DNA from: Nocardioides sp. zg-1230 | GTDB lineage: Bacteria > Actinomycetota > Actinomycetes > Propionibacteriales > Nocardioidaceae | Length of the DNA stretch: 64,000 nucleotides | NCBI RefSeq assembly: GCF_013155335.1 | Contig: NZ_JABJQZ010000005.1 | Location: 1 to 64,000, forward strand | Direction of reading: 5' to 3' | In this document: one piece after another, positions 41,032-48,991 of the stretch | How the letters are laid out: the number at the start of each line of letters is the position of its first letter | Position numbering within the stretch: position 1 is the first letter of the stretch | The notes under the pieces: model-generated | What the model was told of the DNA's origin: nothing | The model's database searches: none | Seen by the model: only the letters and a program-made list of their open reading frames with translations | Program-made: the position numbers and the translations under genes

Positions 41032-41736
41032 TCAGCCGTCCTGTCCGGGCTCGGGCGCCGGGGCCGCGAGGCGTACGCCGACCCCGCGCACCGTGGTCAG
41101 GTAGCGCGGGGCGGCGGCGGTCTCGCCGAGCTTGCGGCGCAGCCAGGACAGGTGCACGTCGACGGTCTTGTCCGAGCCGCCCCAGGGCTGGCGCCACACC
41201 TCGACGAGCAGGTCGCGCTTGGTCACCACCTCGCCCGGCCGCTCCGCGAGGTGGGCGAGCAGGTCGAACTCGCGTGGAGTGAGGTCGACCTCGGTGCCGT
41301 CGAGGTGGACGCGCCGCCCGGCCAGGTCGATGTCGAGGCCGCCGACGGTGAGGGTCGACGGCCGCTGCCGTCCGGCGTCCACCCGGCGCAGCACGGCGCG
41401 GATGCGGGCGTCGAGCTGGGCGCTGGTGAACGGCTTGACCACGTAGTCGTCGGCGCCGGCGTCGAGCGCCCCCACCAGCGACGGGTCGTCGGCGCGGGCA
41501 CTGGCGATGATCACCGGCACCTGGCTGACCGCGCGCAGCATGGACAGCACCTGGGTGCCGTCGACGTCGGGCAGGCCGAGGTCGAGCACGACGAGGTCGG
41601 GGGAGGAGTCGACGGCGAGCTGCAGCCCGCCCATCCCGGTGGGTGCGGAGGTCACCGTGTGCCCGCACTCGCGCAGGCCGCGCACCAGCAACGGCCGGAT
41701 CCGGTCGTCGTCCTCGATGATCAGCACCTCGGCCAC
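41032..41736 (-). CDS. OmpR/PhoB-family response regulator
   Basis: This 234-residue regulator has a receiver domain (Asp52 in LVVLDLGLPDVDG, Lys in DDYVVKPFTSAQ) and a winged helix with LTPREFDLLAHLA, DKTVDVHLSWLRRKLGE and LTTVRGVGVRLA. It is the first gene of the pair with the kinase that follows. The divergent region upstream carries an 11-bp-phased repeat. It may control the four exported-protein genes around it. Confidence 0.95.
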   Translation of the reverse strand: MAEVLIIEDDDRIRPLLVRGLRECGHTVTSAPTGMGGLQLAVDSSPDLVVLDLGLPDVDGTQVLSMLRAVSQVPVIIASARADDPSLVGALDAGADDYVVKPFTSAQLDARIRAVLRRVDAGRQRPSTLTVGGLDIDLAGRRVHLDGTEVDLTPREFDLLAHLAERPGEVVTKRDLLVEVWRQPWGGSDKTVDVHLSWLRRKLGETAAAPRYLTTVRGVGVRLAAPAPEPGQDG

Positions 41737-41784
41737 GCCGCGACGCTACCGCCCGTGGGAGCCGTGACCCGCGCAGCGACCGCG

Positions 41785-41802
41785 CCTTAGCAGTCCCTTA
41801 AC
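41785..41802. promoter_or_regulatory. CCTTA direct repeats, 11-bp phase, between regulator gene and divergent gene
   Basis: CCTTAG at 41785 and CCTTAAC at 41796 lie 11 bases apart, 49 bases upstream of the regulator start and 46 bases before the divergent gene. They match the site at 38792-38810 in sequence and phase. Confidence 0.5.
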
Positions 41803-41847
41803 CACCGCCTCACCTCACGCTGACGTCCGGGCGGGCACGATGGACCC

Positions 41848-42282
41848 GTGAGACGTCGGATGCTGCTCGTCGGCCTGTGGGCCGCGACCACGGTCGTCGC
41901 GGTGCTCGTGGGCGTCTTCGCGGTGTCGACGGTCGGTGCCACCATCCGCGACCGCGGGCCCGTCGGCGACGAGGTCGCCCGTGACGTCTCGGTCTCGTCC
42001 TCGTCGGTCCCCGACCCCGAGGGGCCGGCCGTGTCCGAGGAGGTCTCCGGCGAGTGGGGGGCCTTCCTCGTCGAGTGCCGCGACACCTGGGCGTACGGCG
42101 TCGGCGTACGACCCGACAAGGACGCGGGGTGGCGCGTCGTGAGCTGGGAGAAGGGTCCGGACGACGACGTCGACGCGGTCTTCAGCGACGGCCGCAACTC
42201 CGTCGACCTCGAGGTGTTCTGCAACCGCGGGCGGCCGACGCTCGCCGAGCTCGAGCGCAACACCCTCGGTGGGGACGACTGA
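41848..42282 (+). CDS. Membrane-anchored hypothetical protein
   Basis: This 144-residue protein has one N-terminal membrane helix (MLLVGLWAATTVVAVLVGVFAVSTVGA) and an extracytoplasmic domain with two Cys (VECRDTWAYGVG, LEVFCNRGRPT). The domain is acidic and has no recognised family. GTG at 41848 is the start. It is transcribed divergently from the response regulator across the CCTTA repeat, which suggests it is part of the regulon. Confidence 0.72.
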   Translation: MRRRMLLVGLWAATTVVAVLVGVFAVSTVGATIRDRGPVGDEVARDVSVSSSSVPDPEGPAVSEEVSGEWGAFLVECRDTWAYGVGVRPDKDAGWRVVSWEKGPDDDVDAVFSDGRNSVDLEVFCNRGRPTLAELERNTLGGDD

Positions 42283-42296
42283 CCCCCGCCAGACAG

Positions 42297-42324
42297 CGTG
42301 CAACCTTCTCCGTGCAACCTTCTC
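42297..42324 (+). repeat. Perfect 14-bp tandem repeat upstream of a secreted-protein gene
   Basis: CGTGCAACCTTCTC occurs twice in a row. A related GGCGCAAGG follows. It lies 50-77 bases before the start of the next gene and could be an operator; the phase (14) differs from the 11-bp repeats nearby. Confidence 0.6.
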
Positions 42325-42373
42325 GGCGCAAGGTGCGTCCAGTCAGCGACAGACCACCTCACGGGGAGACAAG

Positions 42374-43012
42374 ATGACCCACCGCACCACCGCCCTGGCC
42401 CGTACCACCGCGCTCGCGAGCGCCGCCGCCCTGCTGGCCGGTGCGCTGGCCTCTGCGCCCGCCCTGGCCCAGCCCGACGCCCAGTCCGACGACCGCCCCG
42501 ACGACCGCACCGCCGCCGCGCGCACCACGCTGACCTTCACCGTCGACGACTGCGAGGGCTGCGAGGTGCAGCTGGTCAACGCGCGCAGCACCCTCGACGC
42601 CGATGTGGTCCACGTCTGGGAGTCGCAGACCAGGCGGGTGACCGACGGGGCGGTCAGCTTCCGGATCCCCACCCGACGTACCTGGGGCATGTCCGCCACC
42701 GTCCGCGCGCCGTGGGAGGGCCACACCGGCTACGTCACCACCGTCGCGTGGCGCTACGACCGCGAGCGCGTGGGCGACACGGTCACCCTCGACGACGCCG
42801 TCACGAAGCGGAAGGCGTCCGCCTGCTGGGAGGGCGTGCGCAGCCGCGAGGTCACCGTGCCGCTCGTCGTGGAGAAGGTGCGCGTGCGCGGGGTGCGGAA
42901 GGAGGTCGACGGCAGCATCGCGTTCGTGCCGACGACCCAGAGCTGGCTCCCGCCGATGCGACGGGCCCCGGAGGGCGTGCTGGGCTCGCAGGACGTCAAC
43001 ATCTGCCGCTGA
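42374..43012 (+). CDS. Secreted hypothetical protein
   Basis: This 212-residue protein has a signal peptide (ALARTTALASAAALLAGALASAPALA, cleavage near residue 31). The mature region begins with acidic Asp-rich sequence, then a beta-rich domain with CEGCEVQLVNARS, RRTWGMSATVRAPWEGHTGYVTTVAWRY and a final Cys (DVNICR). Four cysteines suggest disulfides outside the cell. The ATG follows GGGGAG. Function is unknown; it closes the set of exported proteins around the second two-component system. Confidence 0.75.
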   Translation: MTHRTTALARTTALASAAALLAGALASAPALAQPDAQSDDRPDDRTAAARTTLTFTVDDCEGCEVQLVNARSTLDADVVHVWESQTRRVTDGAVSFRIPTRRTWGMSATVRAPWEGHTGYVTTVAWRYDRERVGDTVTLDDAVTKRKASACWEGVRSREVTVPLVVEKVRVRGVRKEVDGSIAFVPTTQSWLPPMRRAPEGVLGSQDVNICR

Positions 43013-43033
43013 CGGCGGCCCGACGCTCGTTGC

Positions 43034-43083
43034 CCACCCTGCGGCGGGGGTCGCCGTGCACGCCGCGGCGACCCCTAGGGTGG
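43034..43083 (+). promoter_or_regulatory. Hairpin in the glnA2 leader
   Basis: A 10-bp stem (43047-43056 with 43066-43075) is enclosed by a second 7-bp stem (43034-43040 with 43077-43083). The outer arm AGGGTGG is the only Shine-Dalgarno-like sequence before the glnA2 ATG at 43088 and would be hidden in the stem. It may instead terminate the previous gene. Confidence 0.45.
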
Positions 43084-43087
43084 TGCC

Positions 43088-44434
43088 ATGGGCAAGCAAG
43101 AGGACTTCGTGCTCCGGGCGCTCGAGGAGCGTGACGTCCGGTTCGTGCGGCTGTGGTTCACCGACGTGCTGGGCTTCCTCAAGAGCGTGAGCGTGGCCCC
43201 GGCCGAGCTCGAGAACGCCTTCGAGGAGGGCATCGGCTTCGACGGCTCGGCCATCGAGGGCTTCGCCCGCGTCTACGAGTCCGACATGCTCGCCCACCCC
43301 GACGCGTCGACGTTCCAGATCCTGCCGTGGCGCACCGGCGAGGACGGCGGGCCGGCGACTGCGCGCATGTTCTGCGACATCGTGATGCCCGACGGCAGCC
43401 CCTCCTACGCCGACCCGCGGCACGTGCTGAAGCGCACGCTGAGCGCGGCCGCCGACAAGGGGTTCACCTTCTACACGCACCCCGAGATCGAGTTCTACCT
43501 GTTCAAGGACGTGCCCGGGAAGGGCGACGAGCCGCAGCCGGTGGACCGCAGCGGGTTCTTCGACCACACCGCCCAGTCGCGGGGCGCGGACTTCCGCCGC
43601 GAGGCGATCACGATGCTCGAGGCGATGGGCATCTCGGTGGAGTTCAGCCACCACGAGGGCGGCCCGGGCCAGCAGGAGATCGACCTGCGCTACGCCGACG
43701 CGCTCACCACCGCCGACAACATCATGACCTTCCGCACGGTCATCCGGGAGGTCGCGCTCGGCCAGGGGATCTGGGCCTCGTTCATGCCCAAGCCGTTCAC
43801 CACGCACCCCGGGTCGGGCATGCACACCCACGTGTCGCTCTTCGAGGGCGACCGCAACGCGTTCTTCGAGGCCGGCGCCCAGTACCAGCTGTCGAAGACC
43901 GGACGGCAGTTCATCGCCGGCATCCTGCGCCACGCCAGCGAGATCAGTGTCGTCACCAACCAGTGGGTCAACTCCTACAAGCGGCTCCTCGGCGGCGGCG
44001 AGGCCCCGTCGGGCGTGTGCTGGGGCCACAACAACCGCTCCGCGATGGTGCGCGTGCCGATGTACAAGCCCAACAAGGGGCAGTCGACCCGCGTCGAGCT
44101 GCGCACGATCGACCCCGCCTGCAACCCCTACCTCGCCTTCGCCGTCGTCCTCGGCGCCGGCATGAAGGGCATCGAGGAGGGCTACGAGCTCCCCCGCGAG
44201 GCCGAGGACGACGTCTGGTCGCTCACCGAGCGCGAGCGCAAGGCGCTCGGCATCTCGCCGCTGCCGCGCAGCCTCTGGGACGCCATCGGCATCGCCGAGG
44301 ACTCCGAGCTGCTGGCCGAGACGCTCGGCGAGCACGTCTTCGACTTCTTCCTGCGCAACAAGCGCGCCGAGTGGGAGGAGTACCGCACCCAGGTCTCCGC
44401 CTACGAGCGCGACCGGATGCTCCCGGTCCTCTGA
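43088..44434 (+). CDS. glnA2: Glutamine synthetase, GlnA2 type
   Basis: This 448-residue type I enzyme makes glutamine from glutamate and ammonia. Landmarks: FTDVLGFLKS, GIGFDGSAIEGFARV, EIEFYLF, GGPGQQEIDLRY, KPFTTHPGSGMHTHVSL, NSYKRLLGG and NNRSAMVRVP. The order and length are very close to mycobacterial GlnA2. The segment where E. coli carries the adenylylated Tyr (NLYDLPPEE) reads EDDVWSLTERE, without tyrosine, so it is probably not controlled by adenylylation although glnE lies next to it. It starts a three-gene unit. Confidence 0.94.
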   Translation: MGKQEDFVLRALEERDVRFVRLWFTDVLGFLKSVSVAPAELENAFEEGIGFDGSAIEGFARVYESDMLAHPDASTFQILPWRTGEDGGPATARMFCDIVMPDGSPSYADPRHVLKRTLSAAADKGFTFYTHPEIEFYLFKDVPGKGDEPQPVDRSGFFDHTAQSRGADFRREAITMLEAMGISVEFSHHEGGPGQQEIDLRYADALTTADNIMTFRTVIREVALGQGIWASFMPKPFTTHPGSGMHTHVSLFEGDRNAFFEAGAQYQLSKTGRQFIAGILRHASEISVVTNQWVNSYKRLLGGGEAPSGVCWGHNNRSAMVRVPMYKPNKGQSTRVELRTIDPACNPYLAFAVVLGAGMKGIEEGYELPREAEDDVWSLTERERKALGISPLPRSLWDAIGIAEDSELLAETLGEHVFDFFLRNKRAEWEEYRTQVSAYERDRMLPVL

Positions 44435-44448
44435 GCCCAGGAGCTGTG

Positions 44449-45177
44449 ATGGGGAGCCCGCGCGTGCTCGTCGTCGAGCACCAGGAGTCCTGCCCGCCCC
44501 GGCTCGTGGGCGACTGGCTGGCGGAGGCCGGCTGCACGCTCGAGGTGTGCCGCCCCTACGCCGGCGACGACCTCCCCGCGCTGACGTCGTACGACGCCGC
44601 GGTGGTGCTGGGCGGCGAGATGAGCGCCAACGACGACGACACCGTGCCGTGGCTGGCGCCGCTCAAGAGCGGCATCCGCGACGCGGTCGCCGGGGGCACA
44701 CCGTTGCTGGGGATCTGCCTCGGCCACCAGGTCATGGCGGCGGCGCTCGGCGGGCGGGTCGAGCGCAACCCGCGTGGCCAGACCGTCGGCCTGCAGCCCG
44801 TCGGGTGGACCTTCGCCGCCGCCGACGACGCGTGGGCGGACGGGCGGACCGCGGCCGAGGTCGCCATCCACTGGAACAACGACGTTGTGGTCGAGATGCC
44901 CGACGGCGCGGTCGTCCTGGCGCGCAGTCCCGGTGGCGAGGTGCAGGCGGCACGCTTCGGGCCGCGGGCGTGGGGCATCCAGGCCCACCCCGAGGCCGAC
45001 ACCGACGTCGTACGCCGCTGGGCGGAGTCGGACCGCGAGGACCACGTCGCGCTGGGCCTCGACCAGGACGAGGTCCTCGCCGCGATCGAGTCGGCCGGGC
45101 CGGCGCTGGCAGGGCACTGGCGCCCGATGGCCCACCGCTTCGCAGCGATCGCCGCCGGGGCGGAGGCGCGCGGATGA
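44449..45177 (+). CDS. Class I glutamine amidotransferase (GATase1-like)
   Basis: This 242-residue protein has the full Cys-His-Glu triad: nucleophile in LLGICLGHQVMA and the His/Glu pair in GIQAHPEAD. The fold is that of GMP synthase-like GATase1 proteins, but no synthase domain is attached. ATG at 44449 has AGGAG at 44439-44443. Its stop overlaps the glnE ATG (ATGA), so it is translated with glnE. The substrate is unknown; gamma-glutamyl hydrolysis or a free amidotransferase role in nitrogen metabolism is plausible. Confidence 0.86.
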   Translation: MGSPRVLVVEHQESCPPRLVGDWLAEAGCTLEVCRPYAGDDLPALTSYDAAVVLGGEMSANDDDTVPWLAPLKSGIRDAVAGGTPLLGICLGHQVMAAALGGRVERNPRGQTVGLQPVGWTFAAADDAWADGRTAAEVAIHWNNDVVVEMPDGAVVLARSPGGEVQAARFGPRAWGIQAHPEADTDVVRRWAESDREDHVALGLDQDEVLAAIESAGPALAGHWRPMAHRFAAIAAGAEARG

Positions 45178-48100
45178 GCCCGGCAGCGAGCTCGGCGGGG
45201 ACCTACGTCCGCAAGGGATTCGTCGACGGCGCGGCTGCCGCGCGCGGCATCGAGCGCCTCGGAGACGCCGGCCCGCCGCTGACCGACGAGCTCGCCGCGT
45301 CCGCCGACCCCGACGCCGCGCTCGACGGGCTGCTGCGGCTGGTCGAGGCGCTCGACGAGCAGTCGGCGGGTGCCGGGCGGGAGATGCTCGCCGAGGTGGC
45401 CGACGACGAGGGCACGGCGATGCGACTGTGCAGCGTGCTCGGTGCGAGCCCCGCGCTGGCCCACCACCTGGTGCGCCACCCCGAGCAGTGGCGCGAGCTG
45501 ACCGACCCGACGCTGGGCAGCACGCGCACCGCGGCGTACGCCCTGCGTGAGGCGATGCTGACGGCGGTGGGCGCCGACCCGCACGCCGCCGAGCCGGTGG
45601 CCGGACTGCCGGACAAGGAGGCCGTCGACGCGCTGCGCGTGGAGTACCGCCGCCACCTGCTGCGACTGGCCTCGCGCGACCTGGCCCACCACGTCGGGCT
45701 CGACGACGCGGCCGCCGAGATCTCCGACCTCGCGGCAGCGACCCTCGACGCCGCGTTGGCCGTGGCCCGGGTCCGGGTCGGCGAGCACGCCGGCGCCGCG
45801 CGCCTGGCGATCATCGCGATGGGCAAGTGCGGCGGCCACGAGCTCAACTACATCTCCGACGTCGACGTGGTCTTCGTCCACGAGGCCGCCGAGCTGGAGT
45901 CGGGGGAGCGGGCCGACGACGGCGTCGCCCTGCGGGCCGCCACCCAGCTGGCCTCGCAGCTGATGCGGATCTGCTCCGACCACACCCGCGAGGGGACGAT
46001 CTGGCCTGTCGACGCCAACCTGCGCCCCGAGGGCAGTCAGGGCCCGCTCGTGCGCACGCTCGCCAGCCATCAGGGCTACTACGAGAAGTGGGCCAAGACT
46101 TGGGAGTTCCAGGCCCTGCTCAAGGCCAGGCCGGTGGCCGGCGACGCCGAGCTGGGCCGCCGCTACTGGGACATGGTCACCCCGATGGTCTGGAGTGCCG
46201 CTGGGCGCGACGGCTTCGTGGCCGACGTGCAGGCGATGCGGCGCCGCGTCGTCGACCACATCCCGGCCCACGAGGCGGAGCGCCAGATCAAGCTCGGCTC
46301 CGGCGGCCTGCGCGACGTCGAGTTCGCGGTGCAGCTCCTCCAGCTCGTGCACGGCCGGTCCGACCCGTCGCTGCGCGAGGGGGCGACGCTCAGCGCGCTG
46401 ACCCGCCTCACCGAGGGCGGCTACGTCGGGCGCCAGGACGGGGAGAAGCTGCACGAGGCCTACACCTTCCTCCGCACGCTGGAGCACCGGATCCAGCTGT
46501 ACCAGCTGCGGCGTACGCACGTCCTGCCGGACGACGAGGCGTCCCTGCGCCGGCTCGGCCGGTCCATCGGCATCTTCTCCGAGCCGGCCGCCCAGCTCGA
46601 GCGGCAGTGGCGCCACCACCGCCGCGAGGTGCGCCGCCTCCACGAGAAGCTCTTCTACCGTCCGCTGCTCGGCGCCGTCGCGAAGCTCCCCGGCGCCGAG
46701 GCCCGGTTGTCGCTCGAGGCCGCGGAGGCCCGGCTGTCCGCACTGGGGTACGCCGACCCACGGGCCGCGCTGCGCCACCTCGAGGCACTGACGAGCGGGG
46801 TCTCGCGCACCTCCGACATCCAGCGCACCCTGCTGCCCGTGCTGCTGGAGTGGTTCGCCGACTCGCCCGACCCCGACGCCGGCCTGTTCGGCTTCCGCCG
46901 GATCAGCGAGAGCCTGGGACGCAGCCCGTGGTACCTCACGATGCTGCGCGACGAGGGCGAGGTCGCCCAGCGCCTGGCCGTCGTCCTCGGCACGTCGCGC
47001 TATGCCACCGACCTCCTCGAGCGCGAGCCGCAGGGCGTGAAGATGCTGGGGGAGTCGCTCGTCCCGCTGAGCGCCGAGGCAGCACTGGCGGAGATGCAGT
47101 CGCTGGTCGAGCGCGCCGAGACACCCGAGGCCGCGGTCGCCGCGGTGCGTGCCGTACGCCGTCGAGAGCTGCTGCGCATCGCGTGCGGCGACCTCGTGGC
47201 CGGCACCGACGTGGCGCTGGTGGGGCAGGGGCTCAGCCGCCTCACCGACGCGACGCTGCAGGCCACGCTCGACATCGCGATCGAGTCGGTACGCCGGCAG
47301 CGTGGGCTGGACGCCCCGGCCAGCCGGATCGCGGTGATCGCGATGGGCCGCTACGGCGGGTTCGAGCTGTCCTACGGCAGCGACGCCGACGTGATGTTCG
47401 TGCACGAGCCGGCCGAGGACGTCGAGGCGCAGGCCGCGTCGTCGTACGCGACCGCGGTGGTCGCGGAGCTGCGCCGCCTGCTCTCGCTGCCGGCCAGCGA
47501 CCCGCCGCTGGAGGTCGACGCCGACCTGCGGCCGGAGGGCAAGAACGGCCCGATGGTGCGCACGGTCGAGTCCTACGCCGCCTACTACGCCAAGTGGTCG
47601 TCGGTGTGGGAGTTCCAGGCGCTGCTGCGCGCGGACGCGGTGGCAGGCGACGAGGACCTGCGGGCGCGCTTCACCGACCTCATCGACCCGCTGCGCTTCC
47701 CGGTCGAGGGGATCTCCGACTCGGCGGTGGTGGAGGTGCGCCGGATCAAGGCGCGCGTCGACGACGAGCGCCTGCCGCGCGGTGCCGACCGCCACACGCA
47801 CCTCAAGCTCGGGCGCGGGGGACTGGCCGACGTCGAGTGGACCGTGCAGCTGCTGCAGATGAGGCACGCGGGCCGGGTCGAGGCCCTGCGCACGCCCCAG
47901 ACGCTGCCGGCGTTGCAGGCAGCGACCGACGCGGGGCTGATCTCGGAGGACGACGCGGCGACCCTGGCCGAGGCGTGGCGGCTGGTGAGCCGGGTGCGCA
48001 ACGCCGTGACCCTCGTCCGTGGGCGCCCTTCGGACCAGCTGCCCCGCGACTCCCGCGAGCGGGCGGCGGTCGCGCAGGTGCTGGGCTACCCCCAGGGGGC

Positions 48101-48179
48101 GTCGGACCAGATGGTCAACGACTACCTCAGGACCACCCGGCGGGCGCACGCCGTGGTCGAGCGGGTGTTCTGGGAGTGA
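45174..48179 (+). CDS. glnE: Bifunctional glutamine synthetase adenylyltransferase/deadenylylase
   Basis: The 1001-residue enzyme adds and removes AMP on glutamine synthetase. It has two nucleotidyltransferase domains: the first shows IIAMGKCGGHELNYISDVDVVFV and the second VIAMGRYGGFELSYGSDADVMFVHE, each with a DxD pair. Each is followed by an LRPEG motif and an IKLGSGGLRDVEF or LKLGRGGLADVEW segment. ATG at 45174 is set by the four-base overlap. Its likely target is the main GlnA1 elsewhere, because the adjacent GlnA2 lacks the target Tyr. Confidence 0.96.
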   Translation: MSPAASSAGTYVRKGFVDGAAAARGIERLGDAGPPLTDELAASADPDAALDGLLRLVEALDEQSAGAGREMLAEVADDEGTAMRLCSVLGASPALAHHLVRHPEQWRELTDPTLGSTRTAAYALREAMLTAVGADPHAAEPVAGLPDKEAVDALRVEYRRHLLRLASRDLAHHVGLDDAAAEISDLAAATLDAALAVARVRVGEHAGAARLAIIAMGKCGGHELNYISDVDVVFVHEAAELESGERADDGVALRAATQLASQLMRICSDHTREGTIWPVDANLRPEGSQGPLVRTLASHQGYYEKWAKTWEFQALLKARPVAGDAELGRRYWDMVTPMVWSAAGRDGFVADVQAMRRRVVDHIPAHEAERQIKLGSGGLRDVEFAVQLLQLVHGRSDPSLREGATLSALTRLTEGGYVGRQDGEKLHEAYTFLRTLEHRIQLYQLRRTHVLPDDEASLRRLGRSIGIFSEPAAQLERQWRHHRREVRRLHEKLFYRPLLGAVAKLPGAEARLSLEAAEARLSALGYADPRAALRHLEALTSGVSRTSDIQRTLLPVLLEWFADSPDPDAGLFGFRRISESLGRSPWYLTMLRDEGEVAQRLAVVLGTSRYATDLLEREPQGVKMLGESLVPLSAEAALAEMQSLVERAETPEAAVAAVRAVRRRELLRIACGDLVAGTDVALVGQGLSRLTDATLQATLDIAIESVRRQRGLDAPASRIAVIAMGRYGGFELSYGSDADVMFVHEPAEDVEAQAASSYATAVVAELRRLLSLPASDPPLEVDADLRPEGKNGPMVRTVESYAAYYAKWSSVWEFQALLRADAVAGDEDLRARFTDLIDPLRFPVEGISDSAVVEVRRIKARVDDERLPRGADRHTHLKLGRGGLADVEWTVQLLQMRHAGRVEALRTPQTLPALQAATDAGLISEDDAATLAEAWRLVSRVRNAVTLVRGRPSDQLPRDSRERAAVAQVLGYPQGASDQMVNDYLRTTRRAHAVVERVFWE

Positions 48180-48211
48180 AGGTCCATGGTTCATTCGGCC
48201 CTGAAGAAGGT

Positions 48212-48242
48212 ATGATCTTCATGTGAGCGATGTGAAGATCAT
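48212..48242. promoter_or_regulatory. Inverted repeat over the SatD gene start
   Basis: ATGATCTTCA (48212-48221) and TGAAGATCAT (48233-48242) form a perfect 10-bp dyad with an 11-base spacer holding the GTG start codon at 48223. The next protein has a C-terminal HTH, so autoregulation at this site is a reasonable guess. Confidence 0.5.
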
Positions 48243-48870
48243 TCCTTCAGTCACGGTCATCGGTGACCTCGTGCGGTCGCGGGACACCGCCGACCGCGCG
48301 GCTGTCCATCGACGCTTCGAGCAGGCCGTGGCAGCCGCGAACGAGACCTACGCTCCCACCGTGCCGCTCCGCATCGGCACCGGCGACGAGTTCCAGGGCA
48401 TCTTCCGCACCCTCGGCGACGCGATCGCCGCGGGCCTGCGGCTGCGCCTGGCCCTGATGCCGAACGTCGACGTGAGGCAGGGCATCGGCTGGGGCCGGGT
48501 GGTCGTCCTGTCCGAGCAGCCGCGGGTCGAGGACGGCCCCGGCTGGTGGGCCGCCCGCTCCGCCATCGAGCAGGTCGAGGGACTCGAGCGCCGGGCGCCG
48601 CTGCGCGCGGTGCGCACGGCGTACGTCGCCGCCGACGGGGAGCCCGGGCCGGACCCGGCGCTGGTCAACGCAGCCCTCATGACGCGCGACCAGATCGTCA
48701 GCGGGCTGTCCGAGCGCTCGATGGCCGTGCTCGAAGGGCTGCTGGCCGGTCGGCAGCAGCAGGAGATCGCCGACGACCTGGGCATCAGTCCCTCGGCGGT
48801 CTCGCAGCGGGTCCGTGCCGACGGGATCGGGGTGCTGCTGGCGGCCGACGAGCTGGTACGGGCCCTGTGA
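48223..48870 (+). CDS. SatD-family protein with C-terminal HTH
   Basis: The N-terminal 140 residues match the SatD family (SVTVIGDLVRSRDTADRAAVHRRFEQAV, IGTGDEFQGIFRTLGDAI, RQGIGWGRVV). The last 70 residues contain a helix-turn-helix (GRQQQEIADDLGISPSAVSQRVRADG). SatD proteins often pair with a DUF3307 membrane protein, and a membrane protein gene follows here. The function of the family is not established. GTG start at 48223 lies inside a perfect inverted repeat. Confidence 0.82.
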   Translation: MSDVKIIPSVTVIGDLVRSRDTADRAAVHRRFEQAVAAANETYAPTVPLRIGTGDEFQGIFRTLGDAIAAGLRLRLALMPNVDVRQGIGWGRVVVLSEQPRVEDGPGWWAARSAIEQVEGLERRAPLRAVRTAYVAADGEPGPDPALVNAALMTRDQIVSGLSERSMAVLEGLLAGRQQQEIADDLGISPSAVSQRVRADGIGVLLAADELVRAL

Positions 48871-48991
48871 AGGGCGGCGGCAGCGCCGATGCCGGTCCCG
48901 GCGGCCTGTCGGCGTGCCCGGTGTCGGTCCTCCGTGGTCTGCTGTCTCCCGAGAGCCGGCCGGACCTCCTCGCGCCGGAGGAAGGACGTCG

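Noticed and set aside
44556..48194. A 1212-codon minus-strand frame opposite glnE
   Set aside because: It is an antisense shadow of glnE with no motif; the sense gene has both adenylyltransferase domains.
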